NCBI GenBank assembly: GCA_036501535.1
Contig: DASYAE010000239.1
Coordinates: 1-52,720 of the forward strand
Length of the DNA: 52,720 nt
Reading direction: 5' to 3'
DNA from: DASYAE01 sp036501535
Lineage (GTDB): Bacteria > Actinomycetota > Actinomycetes > Streptomycetales > Catenulisporaceae
The position numbers and the translations under genes were made by a program. This document shows positions 18,924 to 27,366 of this stretch, one piece after another; positions within the stretch are counted from its first letter, which is position 1, and each line of letters begins with the position of its first letter. The notes below the pieces were generated by a model. It had not been told where the DNA came from and ran no database searches. It saw nothing but the letters and a program-made list of their open reading frames with translations.

Positions 18924-21083
18924 GTGGGATCGCGCCGAACCGTGAGCCGAACTGCGATCGAACGCTGCCTGTGGCCGTTGGCGGCCGCCGCGGCGGTGCT
19001 CGGCTCGGCCATGCTGTTCGGCCCGCTGGCGCCGGCCCGCGCGGCGGCGCAGAACCCGGTCTCGGTGCGGCTCGACTCGATGAGCCCGTCGGCGGCGAAG
19101 CCGGGGGACACGCTGAAGCTGGCCGGGAGCCTGGTCGCGCCGGCGGGGTCGTCGTTCTCCGGGGTGTCCGTCCGGCTCGGCGTGGCCGACCTCTCGGTGC
19201 GCTCGGACATGGCCAACGCCGCGGGCAGCGATTCGAACCCCGTGTTCGACGACAGCGACACGGTCGGCTCGCTGGCCGCGGGGGCGACGGTCCCCTGGTC
19301 GCTGTCCGTGCCGGTCTCCGCGTTGAATCTGATGACCCAGCACAGTGTGTACGCGATCGACGTCGAGGCGTGGTCGGACGGCGGCGAGATCGGGGTGACG
19401 CGCACTTACCTGCCCTACGACATGTCGGGGGACTCGGCTTTCCAGCCGACCCAGATGGTGCTGCTGTGGCCGGTCACGGCGCAGCCGTCGCTCGACGGGC
19501 ACAGCGTGACCGGGGTCCCGGAGGCGTCCCAGGACCAGGCGGTCCAGCAGTTCGCGCCGGGCGGCCGGCTCGCGCAGGTGCTGGCCGATCCCGGGCAGGT
19601 CTCGGGACTGACCGTGTCGTGGCTGGTGGATCCGGACCTGCTGCAGACCGCTGCGAACGAGCAGTACGGCTACACGCTGTACCCGAACGGCGCGACCGGC
19701 GCCGGAAGCCAGGACGCGGCGCAGTGGCTGGCCGCGGCGAAGACCGACCTGGGCGGCGCGTCCGGGGAGCTGTGGCAGGTCCCGGCGACCGACCCGGACT
19801 TCGACTCGCTGGCCGCGGCGGACCCGGCGTTCGCGGGCCAGATGGTGCAGAACGCCAAGACGCTGACCGGCACGACGGTCAAGGACCTGGTCGGCCGCAC
19901 CCCGTCCGGCATGGTCGCGTGGCCGGCGAACGGCCAGGCGGATCCCGCCGCGGTGAGCCTGGCCCAGTCGGCCGGCCCGTCCGCGGTGCTGCTCGACTCC
20001 GGCTCGGTGGACCTGCGCACGCCGTCGAACAGCTACACGCCCACCGGCCTGAGCGCGCTGTCCGGCGGGACCCCGCTGGCGATCAGCGACACCGACCTGG
20101 ACTCGATCTTCGACGGCGACCCGGCCGACGCGGCCTACAGCGGCTCGAGCCAGTCGCTGCTGGCCTCGCAGCGCTTCCTGGCGCTCAGCGCGCTGATCGC
20201 GCTCGAGCGGCCCTACCTGTCCACGCCGCGCACGATCGTGGTGACGCCGCCGCGGCAGGTGCAGCCGAACCTCCCGCTGCTGCAGGCGGTCGGACAGGCC
20301 AGCGGCTGGATCAAGACGGTCGGGCTGTCCACGCTGCTTTCCGCCACGCCCGACCCCGAGGCCCGCACCAACACGCCGGCGCAGTCGTCGGCCTCGGCCG
20401 CCGAGAACCTGACCGCGGATCAGCTCGCCGCCGCCGAGTCGGCGAACACCTCCCTGCAGTCGCTCGAGCAGGTGCTGACCGACCCCAAGCAGACGACCGC
20501 TTCCTACTCGCCCGCGGTGCTGCGCGCGGTCTCGACGTCCTGGCGCGGCGCGGCGAGCGCCCAGGAGAAGTTCACCGCGGCCGTCGGCGGCCGGCTGAGC
20601 ACGTCGGTCGATGCCGTGCACCTGGTGCCCAAGGCGAATGTGACCTTGTCGGGCAAGAGCGGCCAGATCCCGTTCACGATCGAGAACCAGTTGAGCCTCT
20701 CGGTACGCGTGGGTATCCGCGTGACCACGGACCGCAGCGGGCTGACCGTGCACTCGATCGCCGTGCAGACCATCCCGGAGGGCTCCACCACGGTCGAGGT
20801 GCCGGTCGACTCGACCGTGTCCGGAGCGAGCGTCACGGTGACCGCGCAGCTGGTGACGGACTCCGGGACGCCTTTCGGCACACCGGAATCGCTGACGGTG
20901 TCGGTCTCCTCGATCGGCACCATCACCCTCGTGGTTTTCGCCCTCTCAGCGGCCCTGCTGGTCGTCGGGGTAGTGTTGCGGATCTACCGTGGTCGACGCA
21001 GGCGCCGGGAGCAGCCGGCCGAGGCCGGGCCCGGCGAGTCCGCGCGGAACGACAGCACAATGGTTCCCGAGCGGAGAGAATAA
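18924..21083 (+). CDS. DUF6049-type exported, membrane-anchored protein
   Basis: 719 residues. It has an N-terminal signal sequence (basic MGSRRTVSR then a hydrophobic core ending near ARAAAQ), a large Ala/Ser/Thr-rich extracytoplasmic region and a C-terminal transmembrane helix (about 668-690) followed by a basic RGRRRRRE stop-transfer tail. This topology and the position just before murJ match a conserved actinobacterial protein of unknown function (DUF6049). A role with the lipid II flippase in the envelope is inference from linkage. GTG 18924 has TAGGAT (18910-18915) eight bases before it, so the transcript is nearly leaderless. Confidence 0.75.
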   Translation: MGSRRTVSRTAIERCLWPLAAAAAVLGSAMLFGPLAPARAAAQNPVSVRLDSMSPSAAKPGDTLKLAGSLVAPAGSSFSGVSVRLGVADLSVRSDMANAAGSDSNPVFDDSDTVGSLAAGATVPWSLSVPVSALNLMTQHSVYAIDVEAWSDGGEIGVTRTYLPYDMSGDSAFQPTQMVLLWPVTAQPSLDGHSVTGVPEASQDQAVQQFAPGGRLAQVLADPGQVSGLTVSWLVDPDLLQTAANEQYGYTLYPNGATGAGSQDAAQWLAAAKTDLGGASGELWQVPATDPDFDSLAAADPAFAGQMVQNAKTLTGTTVKDLVGRTPSGMVAWPANGQADPAAVSLAQSAGPSAVLLDSGSVDLRTPSNSYTPTGLSALSGGTPLAISDTDLDSIFDGDPADAAYSGSSQSLLASQRFLALSALIALERPYLSTPRTIVVTPPRQVQPNLPLLQAVGQASGWIKTVGLSTLLSATPDPEARTNTPAQSSASAAENLTADQLAAAESANTSLQSLEQVLTDPKQTTASYSPAVLRAVSTSWRGAASAQEKFTAAVGGRLSTSVDAVHLVPKANVTLSGKSGQIPFTIENQLSLSVRVGIRVTTDRSGLTVHSIAVQTIPEGSTTVEVPVDSTVSGASVTVTAQLVTDSGTPFGTPESLTVSVSSIGTITLVVFALSAALLVVGVVLRIYRGRRRRREQPAEAGPGESARNDSTMVPERRE

Positions 21084-21150
21084 GGCCGATCGCGGGGCGG
21101 GCCCGCGCGGCGCGCAGTTCTGCTGCAGGAGAGGGTACCGAGGACCGAGC

Positions 21151-23067
21151 ATGGCACGCTGGCCGGAAGAGGACCCTCCCTACGGGACCGGTACCCGGAT
21201 TCCCCCTGAAGAGCTGTGGTACCCGTATCCGGCGATACCGCAGGACGAGACGCCGGAAGAACGCGCCGCACGGCGCAACGCCTACGCCGACGCGATCGAC
21301 GCGACCCGGTTCAACATGCCGGTCATCGGCGTCTCCGGGTTCGACCCGATATCGCTGGAGCACCTCATCCCGGCGCGCACCGGGCGGGTCCAGGGGCCCG
21401 GGGCCGTGTCGGCGCCGGGCCGGGCCGGCGAGCCCGAGACCGCCGCGCGCCCGGCCGCCACCAGCGTGTCCCGGGCCAGCCGGATCATGGCGCTGGGCAC
21501 CCTGGTCTCCCGGATGACCGGCATGCTCAGGTCCCTGCTGATCGCGGCCGCGCTGGGCACCGCCGAGCTGGCCACGCCGTTCAACCTGGCGAACAGCGTG
21601 CCGAACACGATCTACATCCTGGTCATAGGCGGCGCGGTGAACTCGATCTTCGTGCCGCAGCTGGTGCGCGCCATGAAGGACGACGCGGACGGCGGCCGGG
21701 CGTTCATGGACCGGCTGCTGACCATCTCCATCCTCGTCTGCGGCGGACTGACCGTGCTGTGCGTGGTCGCGGCGCCGCAGATCGTCGACTTCTACTCCGG
21801 GGCGACCGGCGTCAACCGCGAGCTGACCATCGTGTTCGCCCGCTTCTGCCTGCCGCAGGTCTTCTTCTACGGCATGTTCGTGATGCTCGGCCAGATCCTG
21901 AACGCGAAGGACATCTTCGGCCCGTTCATGTGGACGCCGGTGCTGGCGAACGTCATCCAGATCGCCACCTTCGGCGCCTACATCGTGATCGCCGGCTTCG
22001 CCACGACGACCTCGACCATCACCCCCGCCGAGGAGGCGCTGCTCGGCATCGGCACCACGCTCGGCATCATCCTGCAGACCATCGCCATGCTCCCCTACCT
22101 GATCCAGGTCGGGGTGCGCTTCCGGCCGCGGTTCGACTGGCGCGGCACGGGCCTGGGCAAGGCGATGACGCTGGCCAAGTGGACGTTCGGCATGGTGCTG
22201 GTCGGCCAGGTGAGCACCTGGGTGGTGACCAAGTACGGCAGCGCGATGGACAGCGGGAAGTTCCAGAACGACGGGGTCGGCTACACCGCCTTCTCCAACG
22301 CGCTGACCATCTGGATCCTGCCGCAGGCGATCATCACCGTGTCGATCATCACGGCGCTGCTGCCGCGGATGAGCCGCTCGGCGCACGCCGGGGACCGGGG
22401 CGCGGTGCGCGACGCGATCTCGTACGGGCTGCGGGTGACCGCGGTCGCGATCGTGCCGTGCGCGTTCGCCTTCGTGGCCTTCGGGCTGCAGATCGCGGCG
22501 GTGCTCTTCCGGCACGGCCACACGGACGCGACGGAGGCGCGCAACCTCGGCTACATGCTCATGGTCTTCGGCCTCGGCCTGATCCCGTACTCGGCGCAGT
22601 ACCTGATGCTGCGTGGCTTCTACGCGTACGAGGACACGAAGACGCCGTTCATCATCTCGGCCGTGATCGCGGCGATCAACTCGGTCCTGTCCCTCGCCTC
22701 CTATTACGCGCTGCACACGACACCGTGGGCGGTTGCCGGGATGTGCGCCGCATACGCCATCTCGTATGCGGTCGGCCTGGTCGTCACCGCGGCCAAGCTG
22801 CGCCCGCTGCTGCACGGCATCGACCTGACCCGCGTCATCAGGACGCACGCCAAGCTCTGCGTCGCCGCGGCGATCGGCGCCGTGGTCGGCGGCCCGGTGG
22901 GCTACGAGATCTTCGAGAAGCTCAACCGGCCGATGGTCGGCGCGGTCAGCTCGCTGGCCGTCGGCGGCGGGCTGTTCATCGGGCTGTTCCTGTTGACGGC
23001 GCGGAAGATGCGGATCGAGGAGGTCGACTCGCTCATGGGCGCGGTGCGGGCGAGGTTCGGCCGGTGA
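21151..23067 (+). CDS. murJ: MurJ (MviN) lipid II flippase
   Basis: 638 residues. After a ~110-residue Pro-rich cytosolic extension, the MurJ core begins (RIMALGTLVSRMTGMLRSLLIAAALG) and continues through about 14 transmembrane helices with FVPQLVRAM, YSAQYLMLRGFYAYEDTKTP and other MVF-family motifs. It flips the peptidoglycan precursor lipid II to the outer face. The ATG at 21151 follows GAGGA with 6-base spacing. In Mycobacterium tuberculosis the equivalent protein (Rv3910) carries a C-terminal pseudokinase; here that part is a separate downstream gene. Confidence 0.95.
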   Translation: MARWPEEDPPYGTGTRIPPEELWYPYPAIPQDETPEERAARRNAYADAIDATRFNMPVIGVSGFDPISLEHLIPARTGRVQGPGAVSAPGRAGEPETAARPAATSVSRASRIMALGTLVSRMTGMLRSLLIAAALGTAELATPFNLANSVPNTIYILVIGGAVNSIFVPQLVRAMKDDADGGRAFMDRLLTISILVCGGLTVLCVVAAPQIVDFYSGATGVNRELTIVFARFCLPQVFFYGMFVMLGQILNAKDIFGPFMWTPVLANVIQIATFGAYIVIAGFATTTSTITPAEEALLGIGTTLGIILQTIAMLPYLIQVGVRFRPRFDWRGTGLGKAMTLAKWTFGMVLVGQVSTWVVTKYGSAMDSGKFQNDGVGYTAFSNALTIWILPQAIITVSIITALLPRMSRSAHAGDRGAVRDAISYGLRVTAVAIVPCAFAFVAFGLQIAAVLFRHGHTDATEARNLGYMLMVFGLGLIPYSAQYLMLRGFYAYEDTKTPFIISAVIAAINSVLSLASYYALHTTPWAVAGMCAAYAISYAVGLVVTAAKLRPLLHGIDLTRVIRTHAKLCVAAAIGAVVGGPVGYEIFEKLNRPMVGAVSSLAVGGGLFIGLFLLTARKMRIEEVDSLMGAVRARFGR

Positions 23068-23194
23068 CCGGCCGGCGCGGGCTCCCGGCCGGGCGGACGC
23101 GCCGATCGCTTTGCGGCGCGCGACGGCGGATCGGGGGCGCGGACGCGCCCGTCCGCGGTTCGCGGAGGGCTTACCTGGCACTAGCATGAGAGCC

Positions 23195-23269
23195 ATGCTC
23201 AAAGCTGTGGGGGCCGCAGCCCAGGCACGCGCCTTCGCCGGTGATGTTCCGCAGGTACCAAGCAAGTAA
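23195..23269 (+). CDS. 24-codon upstream ORF before the pseudokinase gene
   Basis: ATG 23195 to TAA 23267-23269 encodes MLKAVGAAAQARAFAGDVPQ plus VPSK. A TAGCAT (23182-23187) lies seven bases before the ATG, so this ORF would be leaderless if that -10 is used. An in-frame ATG at 23186 would add three residues. The stop is 16 bases before the GTG of the pseudokinase gene, and GAGGGAGGG lies between. It may be a translated leader peptide; it may also be chance. Confidence 0.4.
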   Translation: MLKAVGAAAQARAFAGDVPQVPSK

Positions 23270-23285
23270 TCAAAGAGGGAGGGCC

Positions 23286-25058
23286 GTGGCTTCCCTGGCC
23301 GAACCGCCCGCCGAGGATGTCGGGTCGAGCGCCCGCGACGAATCCGCCCCGCCCGCGCTGCACAGCGTGCAGCTGGTCGGCGAGAAGCTGGCCGGGCGTT
23401 ATCGGCTGGAGCGCGAGTCCGAGCGGTTCGGGTCGGGGCCGGACGAGGGGTCGGCGCAGGGGCCGGGGTGGGACGGCGCGACCGCGGTCCTGACAACCGC
23501 CAACGGATCCCCGGGATCCGGCGAGGGCCTGAACGCGTCGCTGCTCGGCCCGAGCCGCTGGATCGCCTTCGACGAGCTGCTCAACCGGAAGGTCGGCGTC
23601 GACCTGATCGGCGCCGCGCACTCCCGGGCTCAGGCCGTGCAGGATGCGGCGCGGGACGCGGCGACCGTCGCGGACGTCCGCTTCGTGCAGGTGCTCGACG
23701 TGGCCGAGCAGGACGGCCTGGTCTACGTCGTCACCGAGTGGATCTCCGACGCGGCGAACATGGCGCAGCGGTTGGCCGCCGGCTCCATGCCGGTGGCCCG
23801 GGCCACCCGGATCGCCCGGGACGTGGCCGCGGCGGTCGCGCAGGCGCATTCGGTCGGGCTCTCGCACGGCCGGCTCACACCTCGCGCGGTGCTGCTTACC
23901 AGCACCGACCAGGTGAAGATCCTCGGCCTGCGGCTCGACGCCGCGCTGGCCGGCACGGAGCAGCTCGCGCCCGAGGCGGCACAGGCCAGGGACACCCGCG
24001 AGGTGGGCCGGCTCTGGTATGCGGCGCTGACCGGGCTGTGGCCGGGGGACGAGCCCGCATACGAACTCGACGCGGCGCCGCAGGCGCACGGCCGGCCGTA
24101 CAGCCCCACCCAGATCAGGGCCGCGATTCCCAAGGCGGTCGACCAGCTGGTGATGCAGTCGCTGGCCGAGGCCGAAGACGCGCAGGCCGAGCCGTTCCCC
24201 GACGGGAAGGCGCTGGCGAACGCGATCTCCGGGCTGCCCCGGCTGCGCGACGAGGCGGAGACCACGATGGTCGTGCCGCGTTCGATGGCGCAGCGGGCCG
24301 CCTCCCGCTCCGAGCCGGTGCACCCGGTGGCCGCCCCCGCGCTCACCGCGCCGATGCCGGGCGTGCCCGGCCGGATCGGCGAGCCGCAGGACCGGCCGCC
24401 GCGCGCCATGGTCCGGCGCGGGCTGCTCTCCATCGCGCTGGCCGTGATCGTGGCGTTCGCGGCCTTCGCGGCGGTCGAGTTCGGCGGGTCGGACAAGAAG
24501 GCCGGCACGCCCGCCTCGACCAGCCCGCACTCGGGCGCGGCGAGCTCCGGCGTGCCCACCACGGCCGCCTCCCTGCTCACGATCGCCACCGCGTCGATAT
24601 GGGACAGCAGCGACGGGACCACCGACCAGCAGGACGTGACCAACGCGTACAACGGCTCGAGCACCGGCTGGACCACGTCGACCTACCTCGACGGGCCGTC
24701 GATAGCGCCGTACCGGCAGGGCACCGGGCTGATCTTCGACCTCGGCTCGAAGCAGAAGATCGGCTCGCTCACCTTCGACGTGGCCACCGCCGGGGCGACG
24801 ACCCAGGTGCTGGCCGCGCAGACCGGGATGACCACGCTGCCGGCGCTGGCGAATGAGGAGCCGCCCGGATTCACCGTGCAGGACACCGAGTCCAACATCG
24901 GCGGCGGGGTGGTCAAGGTGACCTTCCCGGCGCCGGTCGTGACCCGCTTCGTGATGATCTGGTTCACCGTGCTGCCGCACCAGGACGCGGGCCAGTACGA
25001 CATCGCCGGCTACAAGGACAACCTCTCGCACGTGCAGATCTACGGCTGGTCGGTGTAG
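23286..25058 (+). CDS. MurJ-linked membrane pseudokinase with outer discoidin-like domain
   Basis: About 590 residues. A cytosolic protein-kinase-like domain (about 30-330) lacks catalytic residues: the HRD loop reads HGRLTPRAVLL and there is no DFG. One transmembrane helix follows (about 379-400), then a Ser/Thr/Gly linker and a beta-rich outer domain (about 440-590, LIFDLGSKQKIGSLTFDV and a C-terminal HVQIYGWSV) resembling F5/8-type carbohydrate-binding folds. This matches the C-terminal half of the mycobacterial MviN fusion, whose phosphorylated pseudokinase recruits FhaA. It probably regulates MurJ. GTG 23286 is chosen for the adjacent GAGGGAGGG, though spacing is tight; ATG 23241 is possible. 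Confidence 0.78.
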   Translation: MASLAEPPAEDVGSSARDESAPPALHSVQLVGEKLAGRYRLERESERFGSGPDEGSAQGPGWDGATAVLTTANGSPGSGEGLNASLLGPSRWIAFDELLNRKVGVDLIGAAHSRAQAVQDAARDAATVADVRFVQVLDVAEQDGLVYVVTEWISDAANMAQRLAAGSMPVARATRIARDVAAAVAQAHSVGLSHGRLTPRAVLLTSTDQVKILGLRLDAALAGTEQLAPEAAQARDTREVGRLWYAALTGLWPGDEPAYELDAAPQAHGRPYSPTQIRAAIPKAVDQLVMQSLAEAEDAQAEPFPDGKALANAISGLPRLRDEAETTMVVPRSMAQRAASRSEPVHPVAAPALTAPMPGVPGRIGEPQDRPPRAMVRRGLLSIALAVIVAFAAFAAVEFGGSDKKAGTPASTSPHSGAASSGVPTTAASLLTIATASIWDSSDGTTDQQDVTNAYNGSSTGWTTSTYLDGPSIAPYRQGTGLIFDLGSKQKIGSLTFDVATAGATTQVLAAQTGMTTLPALANEEPPGFTVQDTESNIGGGVVKVTFPAPVVTRFVMIWFTVLPHQDAGQYDIAGYKDNLSHVQIYGWSV

Positions 25059-25066
25059 CCGGAGCG

Positions 25067-25990
25067 GTGATCCGAAAGCGCGGGACTGGCGCAGGAGCGG
25101 CGGACGCGGCCCGGAAGGTCGCCGGCCGGACGGCCGCCGATGCCCCGGCCCAGCCGAGCGCAGCGATACACGGCGATGCGGTCCACTCCCACCCAGCGCA
25201 TATCGATACAGAGGACGCCAAGGCGGCGTATATCGATTCAGCGCATATTGACGACATGGCCCTGCTTGCCCGGCATGTTGCCGGCGATCCCGAGGCGTTC
25301 AGCGTCCTGTTCTCGCGGCACCGGGACCGGCTGTGGGCGGTCGCGCTGCGGACGGCGGGCGATCCCGACGACGCGGCGGACGCGCTGCAGGAGGCCGCCA
25401 TCTCGGCGTTCCGGGCCGCCGGCCGGTTCCGGGGCGACTCGGCGGTGGGCACCTGGCTGTACCGGATCGTGGTGAACGCCTGCGTCGACCGGCTGCGCAG
25501 CAAGGCCGCCAGGCCCACCGTGAGCTACCCGGACGAGCAGTCCGCGGGGTGGGCGAAGGCGACCCGTGATCCATCCGACATGGCGGCCAACACCGATCTG
25601 CGCATGGTGCTGGAGCAGGCGCTGGCCGCGCTTCCCGTGGAACAGCGCGCGGCCGTCGTCGCGGTGGACGTGGAAGGACTGTCGGTCGACGAGGCCTCCT
25701 TCGCGCTCGGCGTTCCGCCGGGCACGGTGAAGAGCCGCTGCTTCCGCGGCCGGGCCAAGCTGGCCGAGCTGCTGGCGGACCTGCGCGGCGGACCGCGCGG
25801 CTCCACGCCGAAGGGCGAGGACCCGGGCTCCGGACGGAACCAGACGGCGCCCGGCGCCGTCCAAGGGCCGGACGCTCGGAACCCGGGTGGGGTCGACCGC
25901 GGGTCCGAGGGCACCGGTCCGGCGCAGCCGCGCGGGACCGCCCTCGATCGCGGAACCGGGACCGAGCCCAGGAATCGAGGTGGACGATGA
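25067..25990 (+). CDS. sigM: ECF RNA polymerase sigma factor, SigM-like
   Basis: 307 residues from GTG 25067. Region 2 (LLARHVAGDPEAFSVLFSRH through YRIVVNACVDRLR) and region 4 (ALPVEQRAAVVAVDVEG, GTVKSRC) closely resemble mycobacterial SigM. Position after the murJ cluster and before an anti-sigma gene supports this. The N-terminal ~63 residues precede region 2 and contain AHID/AYIDS repeats in AT-rich DNA, and GTG 25067 has GGAG only about two bases away. ATG 25256 (244 residues, perhaps leaderless) is therefore a serious alternative start. The C-terminal ~75 residues are Gly/Pro/Arg-rich. Its stop overlaps rsmA by ATGA. Confidence 0.88.
   Translation: MIRKRGTGAGAADAARKVAGRTAADAPAQPSAAIHGDAVHSHPAHIDTEDAKAAYIDSAHIDDMALLARHVAGDPEAFSVLFSRHRDRLWAVALRTAGDPDDAADALQEAAISAFRAAGRFRGDSAVGTWLYRIVVNACVDRLRSKAARPTVSYPDEQSAGWAKATRDPSDMAANTDLRMVLEQALAALPVEQRAAVVAVDVEGLSVDEASFALGVPPGTVKSRCFRGRAKLAELLADLRGGPRGSTPKGEDPGSGRNQTAPGAVQGPDARNPGGVDRGSEGTGPAQPRGTALDRGTGTEPRNRGGR
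25196..25255 (+). repeat. AT-rich 15-bp-phased repeat at the sigM 5' end
   Basis: GCGCATATCGATACAG (25196), GCGTATATCGATTCAG (25226) and GCGCATATTGACGAC (25241) are spaced 30 and 15 bases, in DNA otherwise well over 65% GC. If coding they give AHIDT, AYIDS and AHIDD. If non-coding they are candidate operator or promoter repeats before an alternative start at ATG 25256 (CATATT then six bases then ATG). Confidence 0.7.
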
Positions 25991-26802
25991 CGCGCGCAGC
26001 GGATCCGGAGCGGGAGCACCGCCACCTGACCGCCGACGAGCTGTCGGCCACCGCCGAGTCCGTCCGCCGGGGCAGTGCGCAGCCGGAGCCGGAGGACGGC
26101 GGCTGTGAGGCCTGTCGTGAGCAGGTCGAGGATCTGCTCACGGTTCTGGACGTGCTGCCCCGGCTCGAGCGTCCCGCCCTGCCGCAGCTCGTGGCGATCC
26201 GTCTCAACGCCGCCCTGGAGCGCGAGGCGCAGCAGCGAGCCGCCGACGGGGGCGCCCCGGTTCCGGCACGGCGCCGGCGCTTCGAGGTGAGCCGGCGTCT
26301 CGGCTGGGCGACCGCGGGGCTGGCGCTGGTCTGCATCGCGCTGTCGGCGGTCGCGCTCGGCGGCGTCTTCAGTACCGCGTCGAGCCCGTCGGCCGGCAGC
26401 CAGGCCACGTCCGGATCCGGGCCGGCGCAGAATCATCCGGCCATCGGCGTCCCTTCGCCCGTATCCTCGGCCCTGGCTCAGTCCGGCGTCGAGTCCTCGC
26501 TCGGCGCCTGGGCGCTGTCGGTCCTGGCCGACCCGTCGGACGGTGTCTCGACGGGCAAGGGTCCGATGGTCGGAACCAACAGCGCCGCCTCGGCCCTGGC
26601 AGCACTCTGCGCAGGCGATCCGGCGTACAAGTCCATGACGCCGATCGCCGAACAGCAGGGGATCTTCGACGGCGTGTCGGCCGAACTCATCGTCTACGGA
26701 ACGCCCGGCCAGACTTCGGGCACCGCCTACGCAGTCGCCTTCGCGCTCCCGTGCACGACCGGCGCCTACCGGATCCTCGCCCAAGGGTCCGTCTCGTACT
26801 GA
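25987..26802 (+). CDS. rsmA: Membrane anti-sigma factor, RsmA-like
   Basis: 271 residues, translationally coupled to sigM (ATGA overlap). An N-terminal cytosolic anti-sigma region (HLTADELS...) contains CEACREQ with Cys40 and Cys43, but the His of the usual H-x3-C-x2-C zinc anti-sigma motif is absent. One transmembrane helix is present at about 102-124 (GWATAGLALVCIALSAVAL). The outer ~145 residues are Ser/Ala-rich and end in a compact domain with Cys residues. It should bind and hold SigM until an envelope signal arrives. The assignment is by topology and position. Confidence 0.78.
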   Translation: MTRAADPEREHRHLTADELSATAESVRRGSAQPEPEDGGCEACREQVEDLLTVLDVLPRLERPALPQLVAIRLNAALEREAQQRAADGGAPVPARRRRFEVSRRLGWATAGLALVCIALSAVALGGVFSTASSPSAGSQATSGSGPAQNHPAIGVPSPVSSALAQSGVESSLGAWALSVLADPSDGVSTGKGPMVGTNSAASALAALCAGDPAYKSMTPIAEQQGIFDGVSAELIVYGTPGQTSGTAYAVAFALPCTTGAYRILAQGSVSY

Positions 26803-26937
26803 GCCCGTTCCCGGCGCCCATCCCCAGCTGATCCGTCGACCAGAGCTCTGCCACGACGAAGCGGCCCGCATCCACCCGTGTTCTCCACGGATCGATGCGA
26901 GCCGCCGGCACGCTGCACTGCCGAGGTCTCGCCGTCA

Positions 26938-26955
26938 CGGCCCCGGCCGGGGCCG
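26938..26955. terminator. 18-bp perfect GC palindrome between convergent rsmA and trxA
   Basis: CGGCCCCGG joined to CCGGGGCCG is a perfect palindrome in the 161-base gap between two convergent genes. There is no T-run. It is a plausible shared terminator stem, but GC-rich palindromes of this size also occur by chance here. Confidence 0.35.
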
Positions 26956-26963
26956 AGCCCGGT

Positions 26964-27293
26964 TCAGGCCCCGATGAACTCCTGCAGATCCCTGAGCAGC
27001 AGCCGCTTCGGCTTGGCGCCGACGATGGTCTTCACGACCTGGCCGTCCACGTAGACGCTGAGCATCGGCAGGTTCAGCACGCTGTACTTGGCCGCCACCT
27101 CAGGATTCTCGTCCGAGTTGATCGCGACGACGTCGAGCCGGTCGCCGTGTTCCGCGTGGATCTGCTCCAGGATGGGGGCGATCATCTTGCACGGCGCGCA
27201 CCACGGCGCCCAGAAGTCCACCAGGACCGGCTTGGCGCTGTCGAGCACCTCGCGCTGGAACGTCTGGTCGGTCACTTGCCTGAGGTCTGCCAT
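26964..27293 (-). CDS. trxA: Thioredoxin
   Basis: 109-residue cytosolic disulfide reductase. The active site is WCAPCK with Cys32 and Cys35 (the commoner form is WCGPC). The cis-proline LPMLSVY, the buried Asp26 and the C-terminal helix LRDLQEFIGA are all present. It lies downstream of trxB on the same strand, so the pair forms an NADPH-driven thiol redox system. In Mycobacterium tuberculosis trxB2-trxC run in the same direction as sigM; here they face it. Confidence 0.96.
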   Translation of the reverse strand: MADLRQVTDQTFQREVLDSAKPVLVDFWAPWCAPCKMIAPILEQIHAEHGDRLDVVAINSDENPEVAAKYSVLNLPMLSVYVDGQVVKTIVGAKPKRLLLRDLQEFIGA

Positions 27294-27366
27294 TCTCTCC
27301 CTCTCGTACGTCTTTCTTGAGCACAGCGTCCATGAGCGCAGCGGGCCGCACTCGCCGTCTCCCGAT

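Noticed and set aside
20923..23496. 857-codon minus-strand open frame opposite murJ
   Set aside because: Low-complexity Arg/Asp/His composition and no domain; antisense shadow of murJ.
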